DNA from: Phycisphaerales bacterium | GTDB lineage: Bacteria; Planctomycetota; Phycisphaerae; Phycisphaerales; SM1A02 | Direction: 5' to 3' | Assembly (NCBI GenBank): GCA_029260575.1 | Contig: JAJDDB010000032.1 | Coordinates: forward strand, 62,001-126,000 | DNA length: 64,000 nucleotides | Shown here: positions 17,044 through 26,248 of the stretch, one piece after another | How positions within the stretch are numbered: position 1 is the stretch's first letter | How the letters are laid out: each line of letters begins with the position of its first letter | Notes under the pieces: model-generated | Seen by the model: only the letters and a program-made list of their open reading frames with translations | The model's database searches: none | Told to the model about the DNA's origin: nothing | Translations under genes and position numbers: made by a program

Positions 17044-17310
17044 ATGGCAAAGAAGAAGCGCCAAACCCGCAAGCCCGATCCGAACACCACTGCCAAGAGC
17101 ATGATAGATGAGATTGCGCGGCGTTCCGAGGATCGCCCTGCGCCAGAACCGGAGCCGGAGAAGCCGAAGAATAAGGCTGCTCAGGCGCTGTCGAAGCTTG
17201 GCGCGAAGAAGGGTGGAGAAGCACGCGCGAAGAAGTTGTCGGCCAAGAAGCGATCACAGATCGCTCGCAAGGCCGCGAAGGCGCGGTGGAAGAACAAGGA
17301 AACCGACTAG
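17044..17310 (+). CDS. Small basic Lys/Ala-rich protein
   Basis: An 88-residue, very basic protein starting at the ATG at 17044 (MAKKKRQTRKPDP). The C-terminal half reads AAQALSKLGAKKGGEARAKK then SQIARKAAKARW, a motif widespread in bacteria in short stand-alone proteins and at the ends of others (GG.ARA..LS...R..IA.KAA.ARW). The role is unknown; a nucleic-acid-binding function is a guess from charge. It converges on, and overlaps by four bases, the XRE-ImmA gene. In many genomes it sits near restriction and toxin genes, as here. Confidence 0.6.
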   Translation: MAKKKRQTRKPDPNTTAKSMIDEIARRSEDRPAPEPEPEKPKNKAAQALSKLGAKKGGEARAKKLSAKKRSQIARKAAKARWKNKETD

Positions 17311-18452
17311 CGAACCAGACGGAGCCTGACTCCATCATCCCATGTTGGGGCGCTGTGGTGGTCACCGAACGTCCTGTGCAATTCTTCCTCGGTCATTATC
17401 AGTAGCTGCGCCAATTCACTGAACGAGTAGCCCGCGTCCAAGTGCTCCTGTAGGAGTTGCTTGAACCGTTGCGGAGTTTCGCTTTCGATCGTTATCGGCT
17501 CAGTCTTGCGCCACCCCTTTCGAGACATCTGCACCATCAGTGATTGATAACGCCTCTTGTCAATCACATGGTGGGTAAAGGCGCACCGTACAATCGCCTG
17601 CATGGAGACTTTCCACTTTCGCTTCAGCGCGGCGAGATGTGCAAGATCAATGTAGCCGCGCAAATCCTTCTTGATTTCATGTGGCGGCAGTAGAAAAGCG
17701 GACGCGAATCTGTTGGCCTGTTCCTCTGCAACAGCAAGATCGTTGTCCTTCCCAAAGTGCATTACTGTGTGGCCAAGTTCGTGCGCGAGGCTGAAACGAA
17801 TACGGTCAGCAGATTTGAAACCGTTTATGAAGAACAGCTTCGGAAGTTCCGGAACCCAGCGACACAGGGCGTCAACTTCATCAACTTCAAGGTCGTGGTC
17901 AATGACAATTCCCCCGCATCGTTCAACAACTTCAACAAGATTCGCAACGGGTCCGTTGGGGACGCCCATTGCTGTGCGCGCCATCATTGCCACTCGATCA
18001 ACATCGCCCGCGTGATTGTCTGGATCAATGACAGGAATCTGATCGTCATCCGGTTCGCGAATGTTCAACAGGCGATCAATCTGCAGGTCCAGAAGATTGC
18101 AACGGGCATGAATTGCCTTTACGTCAGTTCTCTTCGCCTTCGACAGCGCGCGGTGATAATAGTCTGACATGCTCGCAGATTTTCGTGGTCGATCCACATA
18201 CAGAAGTTCTTCTCGAACAGAGAAGCACTTCGCGAGACCGGCAACATTCTCATCGCTTGGTTCTGACAGCCCGGCTTCCCACTTTCCTACAAGAGCCTGG
18301 CTCACGTGCAGCGCTTCAGCGACATCCTTCTGTGACATTCGTTGCGCCTGACGACACGTTGACAGCATGTCAGGATTGAAACGTGAGCCAATCGCTGCGC
18401 GTTGCGAGGCGCGCGCGATCGCCATCGGACTGTTTGTGCGCTTCGATTTCAT
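17307..18452 (-). CDS. XRE-family regulator with ImmA/IrrE metallopeptidase domain
   Basis: A 381-residue protein. Residues about 28-85 form an XRE helix-turn-helix (SQKDVAEALHVSQALVGKWE). After a linker, an ImmA/IrrE peptidase domain follows with the zinc motif HELGH (H224, E225, H228) inside RIRFSLAHELGHTVMHFG, and EEQANRFASAFLLP, which carries the third ligand. Such proteins repress phage or toxin operons and are relieved by cleavage of a partner. A GGGAG site precedes the ATG. It lies 22 bases downstream of a hypothetical gene on the same strand, the layout of a two-gene toxin-antitoxin-like or defence unit. Confidence 0.82.
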   Translation of the reverse strand: MKSKRTNSPMAIARASQRAAIGSRFNPDMLSTCRQAQRMSQKDVAEALHVSQALVGKWEAGLSEPSDENVAGLAKCFSVREELLYVDRPRKSASMSDYYHRALSKAKRTDVKAIHARCNLLDLQIDRLLNIREPDDDQIPVIDPDNHAGDVDRVAMMARTAMGVPNGPVANLVEVVERCGGIVIDHDLEVDEVDALCRWVPELPKLFFINGFKSADRIRFSLAHELGHTVMHFGKDNDLAVAEEQANRFASAFLLPPHEIKKDLRGYIDLAHLAALKRKWKVSMQAIVRCAFTHHVIDKRRYQSLMVQMSRKGWRKTEPITIESETPQRFKQLLQEHLDAGYSFSELAQLLIMTEEELHRTFGDHHSAPTWDDGVRLRLVR

Positions 18453-18474
18453 AGTTCTCCCATTACCTCGGCAA

Positions 18475-19131
18475 TCAAGCCGAACGAATGGCCCGTAGTT
18501 CTCTGACTCGATCGGCTACGGGCAACGGCAAACTTGCAAGAACCTGCTCGTCCGCTTCCGGCAACGACTCCTGCCACAGAAAGCCGGTCTTGCGTTCCAC
18601 GCCGATCATGACTTCCGTCAGTTCTTCGGACAGCTCATCAAGGTCGAATGTAGTCGTCAACCACAACCGATCGGCGTCGTCCATCACGACTGACAAGCCC
18701 CAGTACGGCAATGACATCTGTGCGCCGCAGAATGGCGACTTGATTTCAATCTGCCGTGCCGTATTGACGCTGGTTGTACGCCCGCTGCGGTTCTGCTTGG
18801 AGCGTTTGATGCGGACGGCCATGTACGGATCAATGTACGTCTCGGTCGCTCGCCGGTTCGCGCTGATCTTCCACCATAGCCGTCTGTCGGCGTCGTCAAC
18901 CGTGTCGATCAGGTCTCTCGTTACATGGGTAATCCGATCAATGAGCATGTTGGCGAGTGTGCAATCTGTGTAATGCACGTATGCCTCCGGATCGAGTTGC
19001 CTGCTCCTACGGAACATGAAGAATCCGGAATCGACCGACTCACGGAGCACCACCGGCATCACCGGGCCGAGCATTTCCATGATTCCAATCTGGTCATGTT
19101 CACGCGGCGGTCTGTCATGTGGGGTTGTCAT
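18475..19131 (-). CDS. Hypothetical partner of the XRE-ImmA regulator
   Basis: A 218-residue soluble protein from the ATG at 19131 (MTTPHDRPPREHD). Upstream in-frame extensions overlap the transposase and are not supported. It has mixed composition, with RESVDSGFFMFRRSRQL and several Trp-rich strands near SPFCGAQMSLPYWGLSVVMDDADRL. No family is recognised. It is the first gene of a two-gene leftward unit, with the XRE-ImmA regulator 22 bases behind, so it is a candidate toxin, effector or cleavage substrate of that regulator. That role is inferred from context alone. Confidence 0.55.
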   Translation of the reverse strand: MTTPHDRPPREHDQIGIMEMLGPVMPVVLRESVDSGFFMFRRSRQLDPEAYVHYTDCTLANMLIDRITHVTRDLIDTVDDADRRLWWKISANRRATETYIDPYMAVRIKRSKQNRSGRTTSVNTARQIEIKSPFCGAQMSLPYWGLSVVMDDADRLWLTTTFDLDELSEELTEVMIGVERKTGFLWQESLPEADEQVLASLPLPVADRVRELRAIRSA

Positions 19132-19251
19132 ACCCGAATCGTACCTCAGAGAGCGCCAGCTATCAAGAACCCGGTGCATTTTATTACGATTTCTACTACA
19201 ATCCTCCCGGATTCCCCTTGAAATCCGTGCCCGAGCAAGCATAATGGAAGT

Positions 19252-20148
19252 GTGAAAAGGTTGAGCACTGAGAAACGAGCCAGCGTCATTGCCGCCCTGT
19301 GCGAAGGATGCAGCATCAACGCCACCGCCCGGATGACCGGCGTGAGCAAGCCCACGATCCTGAAGCTCCTGCTCAACCTCGGTGCTGTCTGCCTGAATTT
19401 CGAGGATGCCGAAATCCGCGATATGTCCTGCCGGTCGATTCAGGCGGATGAAATCTGGGGCTTCTGCCACTCCAAAGAGAAGAACGTCCGCCCTGAAAAC
19501 GTCGGCAAGTCCGGTCACGGCTCCGTCTGGACGTGGTACGCCATCGACCGCGATACAAAGCTGATCCTGTCGTGGGTCATGGGCGACCGTGACGGCGAAC
19601 ATGCCCGCGCATTCATGCACGATCTGGCCGGTCGCCTGTCCACCCGCCCACAATTGACTACCGATGCTCTAGGCGCATATCGCAGCGCTGTCCGTGAAGC
19701 GTTTGACGAGCTTGGAGTCAACTACGCTCAGGTCCACAAAGTCTATGCCGCTGATCGCGCTGAAGAGGCACGCTACAGCCCGTCAACGTGCGTCGGCTGC
19801 GAGAAGAAGGCCGTCTACGGTCGTTCGCTGACCAGTGACGTAACCACCAGTCATGTTGAGCGGGCCAATCTCACGCTCCGCATGTCTCAGCGCCGGTGGA
19901 CCCGGCTTACGAATGCCCACAGCAAGAAATTCGACAACATGGAAGCCGCGTTTGCGATCCATTCGTTCTACTACAATTGGTGCAGAAAGCACATGACGTT
20001 GGGAACTAGCCCGGCGGCTGCTGCGGGTCTGGCCGACCACGTTTGGACGATCGAAGAAATGGTCGGCCTGCTCGAAGCACAAGAACAAGCTCAGATTGAT
20101 GCAGGAGCTTTGAAACGTGGACCTTACGGGGCAAGGTCGAAATCGTGA
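19252..20148 (+). mobile_element. IS1-like transposase
   Basis: A 298-residue protein from a GTG at 19252. The N-terminus holds a helix-turn-helix (INATARMTGVSKPTILKLL). The catalytic region contains SIQADEIWGF, a first acidic residue, DALGAYRSAV, the second, and DVTTSHVERANLTLR, the final E of a DDE triad, followed by YYNWCRKHMTLGTSPA. This matches transposases annotated as IS1 family in Planctomycetes and cyanobacteria. Inverted repeats and target duplications were not found by eye, so it may be a single immobile copy. It adjoins the XRE-ImmA unit head-to-head. Confidence 0.7.
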
Positions 20149-20509
20149 CTTTCAGACATTACCAGTACCCGCATTCGCTGGGTTGATCAGACCCGTAGAA
20201 TTCATTGCATATCAAACCTATAGTTCCCGCTATGCGCGCCGGCAACTCCTCCATTGTGAATCACACGGCAAACCTTTTTCCGCGCTCGTGTGCGCGCCAG
20301 AGCGAGTTGCGCCGATGCGCGCGCCGCGCGCGCAAATCTGTTGTCCTGGCAACTGCCGTGCGCGCAATGGCGCAACTCGCCCCTGATATTCCTTCGCAAT
20401 CCGCCTTCGGCACCGTGGCGCGCACACACCTAACCACCCCTGAAAATCTCGCGCGCGCCAGCCGCTGCGCCTTGCGGCCGGCCGGTGGCCATCCGCTATA
20501 CTCAATGCC
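20149..20509. other. Non-coding gap rich in GCGCGC
   Basis: No credible gene. From about 20276 to 20470 the sequence is packed with GCGC and GCGCGC runs, including GCGCGCCGCGCGCGC near 20320. Short frames here are composition artefacts. A similar GCGC-rich gap lies at 53560-53860. The upstream region of the PfkB kinase is included; no promoter could be read with confidence. Confidence 0.5.
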
Positions 20510-21448
20510 ATGTCACTACTTGTAACCGGAACAATCGGAATCGACACTATTCACACGCCCACCGGCTCTGCGGAGCGGGTCATGGGCGGTTCGTGTTCGT
20601 ATTTTGCTGCTGCGGCGTCCTTCCATGCCCCGGTGCGCGTCATCGGTGCGGTCGGTGCGGACTGGCCGGACGACCACCGCGACCTTTTCAGCAGTTTTGA
20701 AGGCGTGAATCTCGATGGCCTCGAATATCGGCCGAACTCGAAAACTTTTGCCTGGGGCGGCAAGTACTTCGACAACATGAACAAGCGGGAAACGCTTTTT
20801 ACAGAGCTCGGCGTGCTCGAGGAAGACCCGCCGAAGGTGCCCGATTCATACCGCGACAGCGCCTTCATCTTTCTTGCGAACACGCATCCAGCGGTGCAGT
20901 TGGAATTGCTCAGTCACTTTCCGCAGCGGCGACTGGCAGTGGCGGACACGATGGATCTGTGGATTAACATCGCCCGCGATGAATTGGAACAATTGTTTCG
21001 GCAGATTGACGGCGTGATTATCAACGACTCTGAAGCGGAGCAGTTGACGGAAGTCACAAACGCGGTGACTGCGGCGCGCATGATCGTCGAGATGGGACCA
21101 AAGTTCGTCATCGTCAAGAAAGGTGAGCACGGCGCAGTGCTGGCGACCAAGGACGGTATCGGCGTTGTGCCTGCGTACCCGGCTGAACTGCACCAGGTCG
21201 TTGATCCGACCGGCGCCGGCGACAGTTTTGCAGGCGGCATCATGGGCCATCTCGCAGCAGTCGATCGCAGTGACCTTGATGCAATTCAGACCGCACTGGC
21301 ATGGGGAACCGTGACTGCAAGCTTTACGATCGAAGCGTTCGGCCTGTCGCGGTTGGCTTCAATCAGTCGTGCTGATATTGACAATCGTATGCGACAGTTT
21401 CAGTCAGCAGCCCGCATCGGCGAGTTGGAGAACATTTCCCAGGTGTAA
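20510..21448 (+). CDS. PfkB-family carbohydrate or nucleoside kinase
   Basis: A 312-residue ribokinase-like protein. It opens with LLVTGTIGIDTIHTP and has the G-rich segment MGGSCSYFAAAAS, KYFDNMNKRETLFTELGV over the substrate lid, and the C-terminal PfkB signature VDPTGAGDSFAGG, where the Asp is the catalytic base. These members phosphorylate sugars or nucleosides with ATP; the substrate is not determined by motifs. It is followed 17 bases downstream by the S9 peptidase on the same strand. Confidence 0.88.
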   Translation: MSLLVTGTIGIDTIHTPTGSAERVMGGSCSYFAAAASFHAPVRVIGAVGADWPDDHRDLFSSFEGVNLDGLEYRPNSKTFAWGGKYFDNMNKRETLFTELGVLEEDPPKVPDSYRDSAFIFLANTHPAVQLELLSHFPQRRLAVADTMDLWINIARDELEQLFRQIDGVIINDSEAEQLTEVTNAVTAARMIVEMGPKFVIVKKGEHGAVLATKDGIGVVPAYPAELHQVVDPTGAGDSFAGGIMGHLAAVDRSDLDAIQTALAWGTVTASFTIEAFGLSRLASISRADIDNRMRQFQSAARIGELENISQV

Positions 21449-21465
21449 ATAAATTCGAAAGGCCG

Positions 21466-23544
21466 GTGTTCGTGACTGCCAGGCAATTTCTGACATTGAG
21501 TGTTCTTTCGTTGCTGATGCTGATCGGCAACGCAACAGCGCAATCGTCGTTGCAGGATTTCCCGGGGTATGACCGTTATCAGGCAGTGCAGAAAGCATCG
21601 CGCGAGCTCGCGCGACAGGGGCGCATTCGCAGCGTCGAATGGTCGGCCGATGGTCGCTCCCTGACCTATCGCAGGGACGATGAGGACGTTCGTTTTGATC
21701 TCGTCAACCTCACGTTTGATGCGCCGCCGGCTGCTGATGAAGAAGTGACTCCGACGGCACAGCAGCGTTCGCGCAATCGCAGGCCGGCCCGCGGTCGACA
21801 GCGTGATATCGAAACATCGCCGAACGGTAGGTGGACAGCGCGCAGCATTGATTGGAATGTCACAATCACCGACAACGAAACCGCTGATGTGATCGTTGTC
21901 ACCGTCGACGGCTGGCGCAAGTTCCGCTACGGCACCGCAAGTTGGGTGTACGGCGAGGAGCTCGATCAGAATCAGGCCATGTGGTGGTCGCCCGATTCGA
22001 CAACGCTTGCGTTTTATGAGTTTGATGAACGTGATGTGCCGGATCATCACCTTGTCACCGGCTGGGTTGACCTGCACACGACCCCGCAGATCGAGGGATA
22101 TCCGAAACCCGGCGAGCCGAATCCCGTTCCCGCGCTGATTCTGTACAACGTGCAGACAAACAAGCAGACGCGCATTGATGCAGCGGCCGACCCGGATCAG
22201 TACGTCTACAGAGTGCAGTTTGCCGATGACGGTGATGACCTGCTGTACTCGCGCACGAATCGTCGCCAGAACGAACTGTATGTTCTGGCGTACAACATTG
22301 AATCAGATTTTGAACGAGTAGTTGTGCGTGAAGAACAGTCGTCATGGCAGAACAATCGGCCGACGATGCGCTTTCTTGAAGATGGTGAGCGCTTTATCTG
22401 GGAAACTGAACGAAGCGGATTTTCGCAGTACGAATTGCGCACTCTCAATGGTGATGTGCTCTATGAGCTGACGAGCGGCGCATATCCGACACGGCGCATC
22501 GTGCATGTCGATGAAACTCGAAACGAATTGTGGTACACCGCGTTCAGTGGAGGCAACCCGTTGAACGCGCAGGTGCATCGGACGGCACTCGATGGTTCAG
22601 GCTCGGTGCAGTTGACCGATCACGATGCGAATCACACGAGTGTGTATGTATCGCCGGATGGCAACTGGTTTATTACGACTTTTGAGACTATCCACACGCC
22701 GGCGCGTACGGTTCTGTTCAATCGCACAGGCGATGAAGCAGCAGTGCTCGCAGAGGCCGACGCCGCGGCGGTCGATGATGCGCCGATCGTGCTTCCTGAG
22801 TTGTTCACGTTCAGAGCAGCCGATGGCGAAACTGTTTTGTATGGCGTGCTGTACAAACCGTCGGATTTTGATTCGACTCGAACGTACCCACTTCTGATCG
22901 ATGTGTACGGTGGTCCGTTTTCACAAGGGGTTCGCAATCGTTTCAGCGGTGCAAGGGCGGAATGCGAATTCGGATATTTGGTCGCCAAGATGGACAACCG
23001 AGGCACGATCAATCGGGGCAAGGCATTTGAGTCTGCGACGTACCTCAAGCTCGGCGACGTTGATATTGCGGATCAGGTGGCAGGTGTACGAGAACTCACC
23101 AGCCGCGCATATGTCGATGGCAGTCGAGTCGGCATTTATGGCTCTTCCTACGGCGGATACATGGCTGCGCTTGCAGTCCTGAAATATCCGGAGGTGTTTC
23201 ATGTTGCAGTGGCAGGCGCATCCGTGACCGACTGGCGGCAATACGATTCGATCTACACAGAGCGGTATATGCGCACGCCTCAGGAAAATGAAGAGGGGTA
23301 TGACGGCGGTTCATGCATGACGTATGCCGATCAACTTCAAGGGCATCTCTTGCTGCAGCATGGCCTGCTCGACAACAACGTTCATCCAAGTAACACATTC
23401 GCGCTCGCCAAGGCGATTCGTGATGGCGGCGGTGACGTGGACGTGACGATTTATCCTGAGCACGGCCACGGCATGGGAATGGGTGCATTCATTGAACGGT
23501 TGAAATACCTGCACGATCACTTGCTCGACGCTTCGGAAAATTGA
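21466..23544 (+). CDS. S9 family peptidase (dipeptidyl peptidase IV-like)
   Basis: A 692-residue exported peptidase. A GTG at 21466 or 21472 starts a signal peptide (TLSVLSLLMLIGNATA). The N-terminal beta-propeller shows PNGRWTARSIDWNVTI and SWVYGEELDQNQAMWWSPD, the latter close to the DPP IV double-Glu motif (WVYEEE). The catalytic domain has the Ser nucleophile S561 in GSSYGGY, D636 in HGLLDNNVH and H666/H668 in YPEHGHGM. It most likely cleaves dipeptides from N-termini outside the cytoplasm. Its 3' end overlaps the opposing sulfotransferase by 28 bases. Confidence 0.9.
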   Translation: MFVTARQFLTLSVLSLLMLIGNATAQSSLQDFPGYDRYQAVQKASRELARQGRIRSVEWSADGRSLTYRRDDEDVRFDLVNLTFDAPPAADEEVTPTAQQRSRNRRPARGRQRDIETSPNGRWTARSIDWNVTITDNETADVIVVTVDGWRKFRYGTASWVYGEELDQNQAMWWSPDSTTLAFYEFDERDVPDHHLVTGWVDLHTTPQIEGYPKPGEPNPVPALILYNVQTNKQTRIDAAADPDQYVYRVQFADDGDDLLYSRTNRRQNELYVLAYNIESDFERVVVREEQSSWQNNRPTMRFLEDGERFIWETERSGFSQYELRTLNGDVLYELTSGAYPTRRIVHVDETRNELWYTAFSGGNPLNAQVHRTALDGSGSVQLTDHDANHTSVYVSPDGNWFITTFETIHTPARTVLFNRTGDEAAVLAEADAAAVDDAPIVLPELFTFRAADGETVLYGVLYKPSDFDSTRTYPLLIDVYGGPFSQGVRNRFSGARAECEFGYLVAKMDNRGTINRGKAFESATYLKLGDVDIADQVAGVRELTSRAYVDGSRVGIYGSSYGGYMAALAVLKYPEVFHVAVAGASVTDWRQYDSIYTERYMRTPQENEEGYDGGSCMTYADQLQGHLLLQHGLLDNNVHPSNTFALAKAIRDGGGDVDVTIYPEHGHGMGMGAFIERLKYLHDHLLDASEN

Positions 23545-24425
23545 AGAACATCATCTGGTATCTCATACCCTTCGGCGCGCATCTGTTTGTGTAAAATTGG
23601 CAGGCAGTCACGCAGGATTTGTTCGTCAAGGCGCCGCCACTTGTTCTGCCTGCCGGGGTCGACCGTTTCCCGCAATGCACATTCGATGGCGGGTGTTACT
23701 TCGATGTCAAAGTGCCGGGCAATCTCCTGGAATTGATCGACCGGCGATGCAACAAAATCTTCATATCGAATGCGCAGCACTCTGGCGGGATCTATTTCGG
23801 CGAGATCTGCTGATGCCTGTTGACAACACTTGACCCACTGTTTTGCGATGACTTGTTCCGTCGTAAGTGTATTGAGATCGTCGTATACACCCGGGTAACG
23901 GACACCCCAGACAGAGACATGCTTCCGCTTGAGAATACGCACGCTGATGTTATCGTACAGGAACCGTCCGAGATAGAAATGCAGTTGCAGCTTCGGCGTC
24001 TCGCGCAGACGTTCCAGCGTGTGCTGCATATGAATCGGCGTGCGCCAGCGGATCTCCGATGAGCTGAGATTCGCCAGCGGCTCGCGAACCATGTAAACGT
24101 ATTTCGCTTCCGGAAATATTGCATCGACATACGGTATGCGCAGCAGGTTCGACGGTGTCTTCTCCATGATGCGGCGGTTGCCGTGGGTGCGCTGGAATTT
24201 CAGAAAGCGCTTGCGGATATAGCGCTTGACGCGCGGCGTTGCATCGGACGCGTCGAATCGATCGTGCTTGCGGGCGGGGTCGGCGTAGACCCAGACGGTG
24301 CGCGGTTCATACCAACTCTTGATCTGCGGGTGCAGATCAAACAGGTCGTGCATCATCGATGTGCCGCTGCGCACGTTGCCGAAGAGAATAATTGGTGGTT
24401 TCAGTTGCTCTGCCACACCGGTCAC
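23517..24425 (-). CDS. Sulfotransferase family protein
   Basis: A 302-residue P-loop sulfotransferase. The 5'-phosphosulfate-binding loop is GNVRSGTSMMHDLFDLHP near residues 16-33, and the 3'-phosphate region is RIMEKTPSNLLRIPYVDAIF followed by YVYMVREPLANL with its Arg-Glu-Pro. RVLRIRYEDFVASP is the later family motif. It transfers sulfate from PAPS to an acceptor such as a carbohydrate or lipid. The acceptor is unknown. It overlaps the MurQ gene by four bases (ATGA), so translational coupling is likely. Confidence 0.82.
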   Translation of the reverse strand: MTGVAEQLKPPIILFGNVRSGTSMMHDLFDLHPQIKSWYEPRTVWVYADPARKHDRFDASDATPRVKRYIRKRFLKFQRTHGNRRIMEKTPSNLLRIPYVDAIFPEAKYVYMVREPLANLSSSEIRWRTPIHMQHTLERLRETPKLQLHFYLGRFLYDNISVRILKRKHVSVWGVRYPGVYDDLNTLTTEQVIAKQWVKCCQQASADLAEIDPARVLRIRYEDFVASPVDQFQEIARHFDIEVTPAIECALRETVDPGRQNKWRRLDEQILRDCLPILHKQMRAEGYEIPDDVLQFSEASSK

Positions 24426-25369
24426 GATACCGGCGACCTATGGGCCGATTCAAGTGCGCGGCGCAACTTGCCCGCATGCTCATCTAGGAGTGTGCGGGCT
24501 GCGGGCTGATCCAATTGCAGATGATGCATGACGATTGCGGTCTTGCATTCACCAGATGCTGCGTGCAGAAGTTCTGCTGCAGCGGGGCGATCGAGATCCG
24601 GACACAAGTCGCAAAGGATTCGAATGGCCCGGTCGGTAAGTTTGTCGTTGGTGGCGCGCAGGTCCACCATGAGGTTGCTGTACGTCTTGCCGAGTTGCAC
24701 AAACACAGCAGTCGTGATGATGTTCAGTGCGAGTTTGGTTGCCGAGCCGGCCTTGAGGCGGGTTGATCCTGTCAGAATCTCGGGGCCGGTATCGAGCAGG
24801 ATCAAGTGATCGCAATCCACCGGCGGTTTCTTGAAGGAAGCGCATGTGAGAAGGCCAGTCATCGCGCCGGTTCGTGCTGCGATTTTCAAGCTGCCCAGAA
24901 CGTATGGCGTTGTGCCGCCGGCGGCTATTCCCATGACAGTGTCATGCTGGCTAAGTCCCAGCACATTGAACGCTTCGGCGGCGCCATTGGGGTCGTCTTC
25001 CATGGCTTCGCTGGAACGGCGCAATGACGCATCGCCGCCTGCGATGATGCCGATGATCGTATTCGGATCGGATTGAAACGTGGGCGGACATTCCGAAGCG
25101 TCGAGCACGCCGAGCCTGCCGCTTGTGCCGGCTCCTACGTATATGAGCCTGCCTCCGGCGCGCACACGCGGCACAAGTTTCGTGATGAACTGCGTGAGCT
25201 GTGTTCGCGACGCTTCGACAGCTTCACGCACGCGGCGATGATCGTCAATCATCAGCGCAATGCATTCGTCAATCGGCAACTCGTCAAGGCGCATGGCATC
25301 GGGATGCCGTTGCTCAGTGGCAATGTGCCCACGATCCGATGGAAGTTCGTGTGTATCGACTTCGTGCAT
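24422..25369 (-). CDS. murQ: N-acetylmuramic acid 6-phosphate etherase
   Basis: A protein of about 315 residues from the ATG at 25369 (MHEVDTHELPS). A TTG at 25399 is an alternative but would lie inside a hairpin. It shows EQRHPDAMRLDELP, the SIS-domain sugar-binding loop GAGTSGRLGVLDASECPPTF, GGDASLRRSSEAMEDD, and GSTRLKAGSATKLALN, all characteristic of MurQ. The enzyme removes the lactyl ether from MurNAc-6-P during cell-wall recycling. It forms a leftward pair with the sulfotransferase. Planctomycetes vary in peptidoglycan content, so its presence together with PBP2 supports a wall-containing cell. Confidence 0.93.
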   Translation of the reverse strand: MHEVDTHELPSDRGHIATEQRHPDAMRLDELPIDECIALMIDDHRRVREAVEASRTQLTQFITKLVPRVRAGGRLIYVGAGTSGRLGVLDASECPPTFQSDPNTIIGIIAGGDASLRRSSEAMEDDPNGAAEAFNVLGLSQHDTVMGIAAGGTTPYVLGSLKIAARTGAMTGLLTCASFKKPPVDCDHLILLDTGPEILTGSTRLKAGSATKLALNIITTAVFVQLGKTYSNLMVDLRATNDKLTDRAIRILCDLCPDLDRPAAAELLHAASGECKTAIVMHHLQLDQPAARTLLDEHAGKLRRALESAHRSPVS

Positions 25370-25394
25370 CACCAAGAGCGTACCCGATGCGCGT

Positions 25395-25427
25395 GACAAC
25401 GTCCGACCGAAGTGGCCGGACGTTGTC
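25395..25427 (-). terminator. Hairpin between the exported Tyr/Gly protein gene and murQ
   Basis: A perfect 11-bp stem GACAACGTCCG / CGGACGTTGTC with an 11-base loop, just downstream of the gene at 25490-26017. There is no long T-run, so termination is plausible but not certain. Confidence 0.55.
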
Positions 25428-25489
25428 GTTTGCAGCGGGCGAGTTGAATCCCATCCACCCGCCGCCGATTCAGGAATCGGGGTGCAGAG

Positions 25490-26017
25490 TCAGTGTCGAT
25501 AGTGCGGGCGCCGCGGTCGACAGGAGTCGTACCTGGCGTATCGACCACGGTCATAGCCATCGCGATATGCGGACTGGTAGCCGGCGATAAAGCCTCGGCG
25601 TTCGGCTGCGGAACACCTCGGGACACGCGGAACCACACCACAGAAACTTCGCCCGTAACGACCGTCGCTGTAGCCGTCGTCATATCCAAGCTTGGCGCCG
25701 CGCCGGTATCCGGCCCAGTAGGCGGCATTGGAGTAACGATTGTCGTGTCGATCGCGACGATCATAATGGGCGTGGTCTGATCGGGACCGCGCTCTCGAAT
25801 CTGTGTGGCGAAAGACCGAGCCGCGTCCGTGGTGTTTGAGATTGCAGCTTTTTTCAACACACACCGGAGCGTTGTGTGCGCGCGGTTTGCGTGTATTTTC
25901 ATGTGCAGCGTCAGCGGTTTGTGCCCCGGCAACAAACAACGCTGCTGTTGCGAGCATGGCAAATGCGATTCTGCGTGTGCGTCTCGTTGCATGCGCACGG
26001 TATCTGTAGAGTTTCAC
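25490..26017 (-). CDS. Exported Tyr/Gly/Arg-rich protein
   Basis: A 175-residue protein starting at a GTG (26017) after a near-perfect Shine-Dalgarno AAAGGAGG on the minus strand. The signal peptide (residues about 15-38) ends near AGAQTADAA. The mature part is a low-complexity basic chain with AYWAGYRRGAKLGYDDGYSDG and, later, GFIAGYQSAYRDGYDRGRY, two degenerate copies of an aromatic Gly repeat (x-G-Y-x-x-x). Three cysteines lie around FCGVVPRVPRC. No enzymatic domain is visible; an envelope-associated or matrix role is a guess. Confidence 0.6.
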   Translation of the reverse strand: MKLYRYRAHATRRTRRIAFAMLATAALFVAGAQTADAAHENTRKPRAHNAPVCVEKSCNLKHHGRGSVFRHTDSRARSRSDHAHYDRRDRHDNRYSNAAYWAGYRRGAKLGYDDGYSDGRYGRSFCGVVPRVPRCSAAERRGFIAGYQSAYRDGYDRGRYARYDSCRPRRPHYRH

Positions 26018-26166
26018 GGTCGCCTCCTTTGCGCAATGCGCAAGAGTGGTTGGTGATTTACGCGCTCGAACAGTTCAAGCGCATATGCAGCGACCGGCCG
26101 GTCGTGTATGAGACACGGCAGTAACAGCATCATTCCGCTGCTATCCCAGCAAATACACAGGCGCAT

Positions 26167-26202
26167 GAAAAAAGACGACCACCGAGGAAGCGGCAATCGT
26201 CT
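26167..26202 (-). terminator. Intrinsic terminator after the HU gene
   Basis: On the minus strand GACGA..GCCG, a short loop, CGGTGG..TCGTC, with an internal mismatch, is followed by TTTTTTC. It lies about 45 bases after the HU stop codon at 26249. Confidence 0.7.
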
Positions 26203-26248
26203 CTTGTGTGTTTGTTCGCTGATCAATGCGATCAGCATTGCGTCAGAG

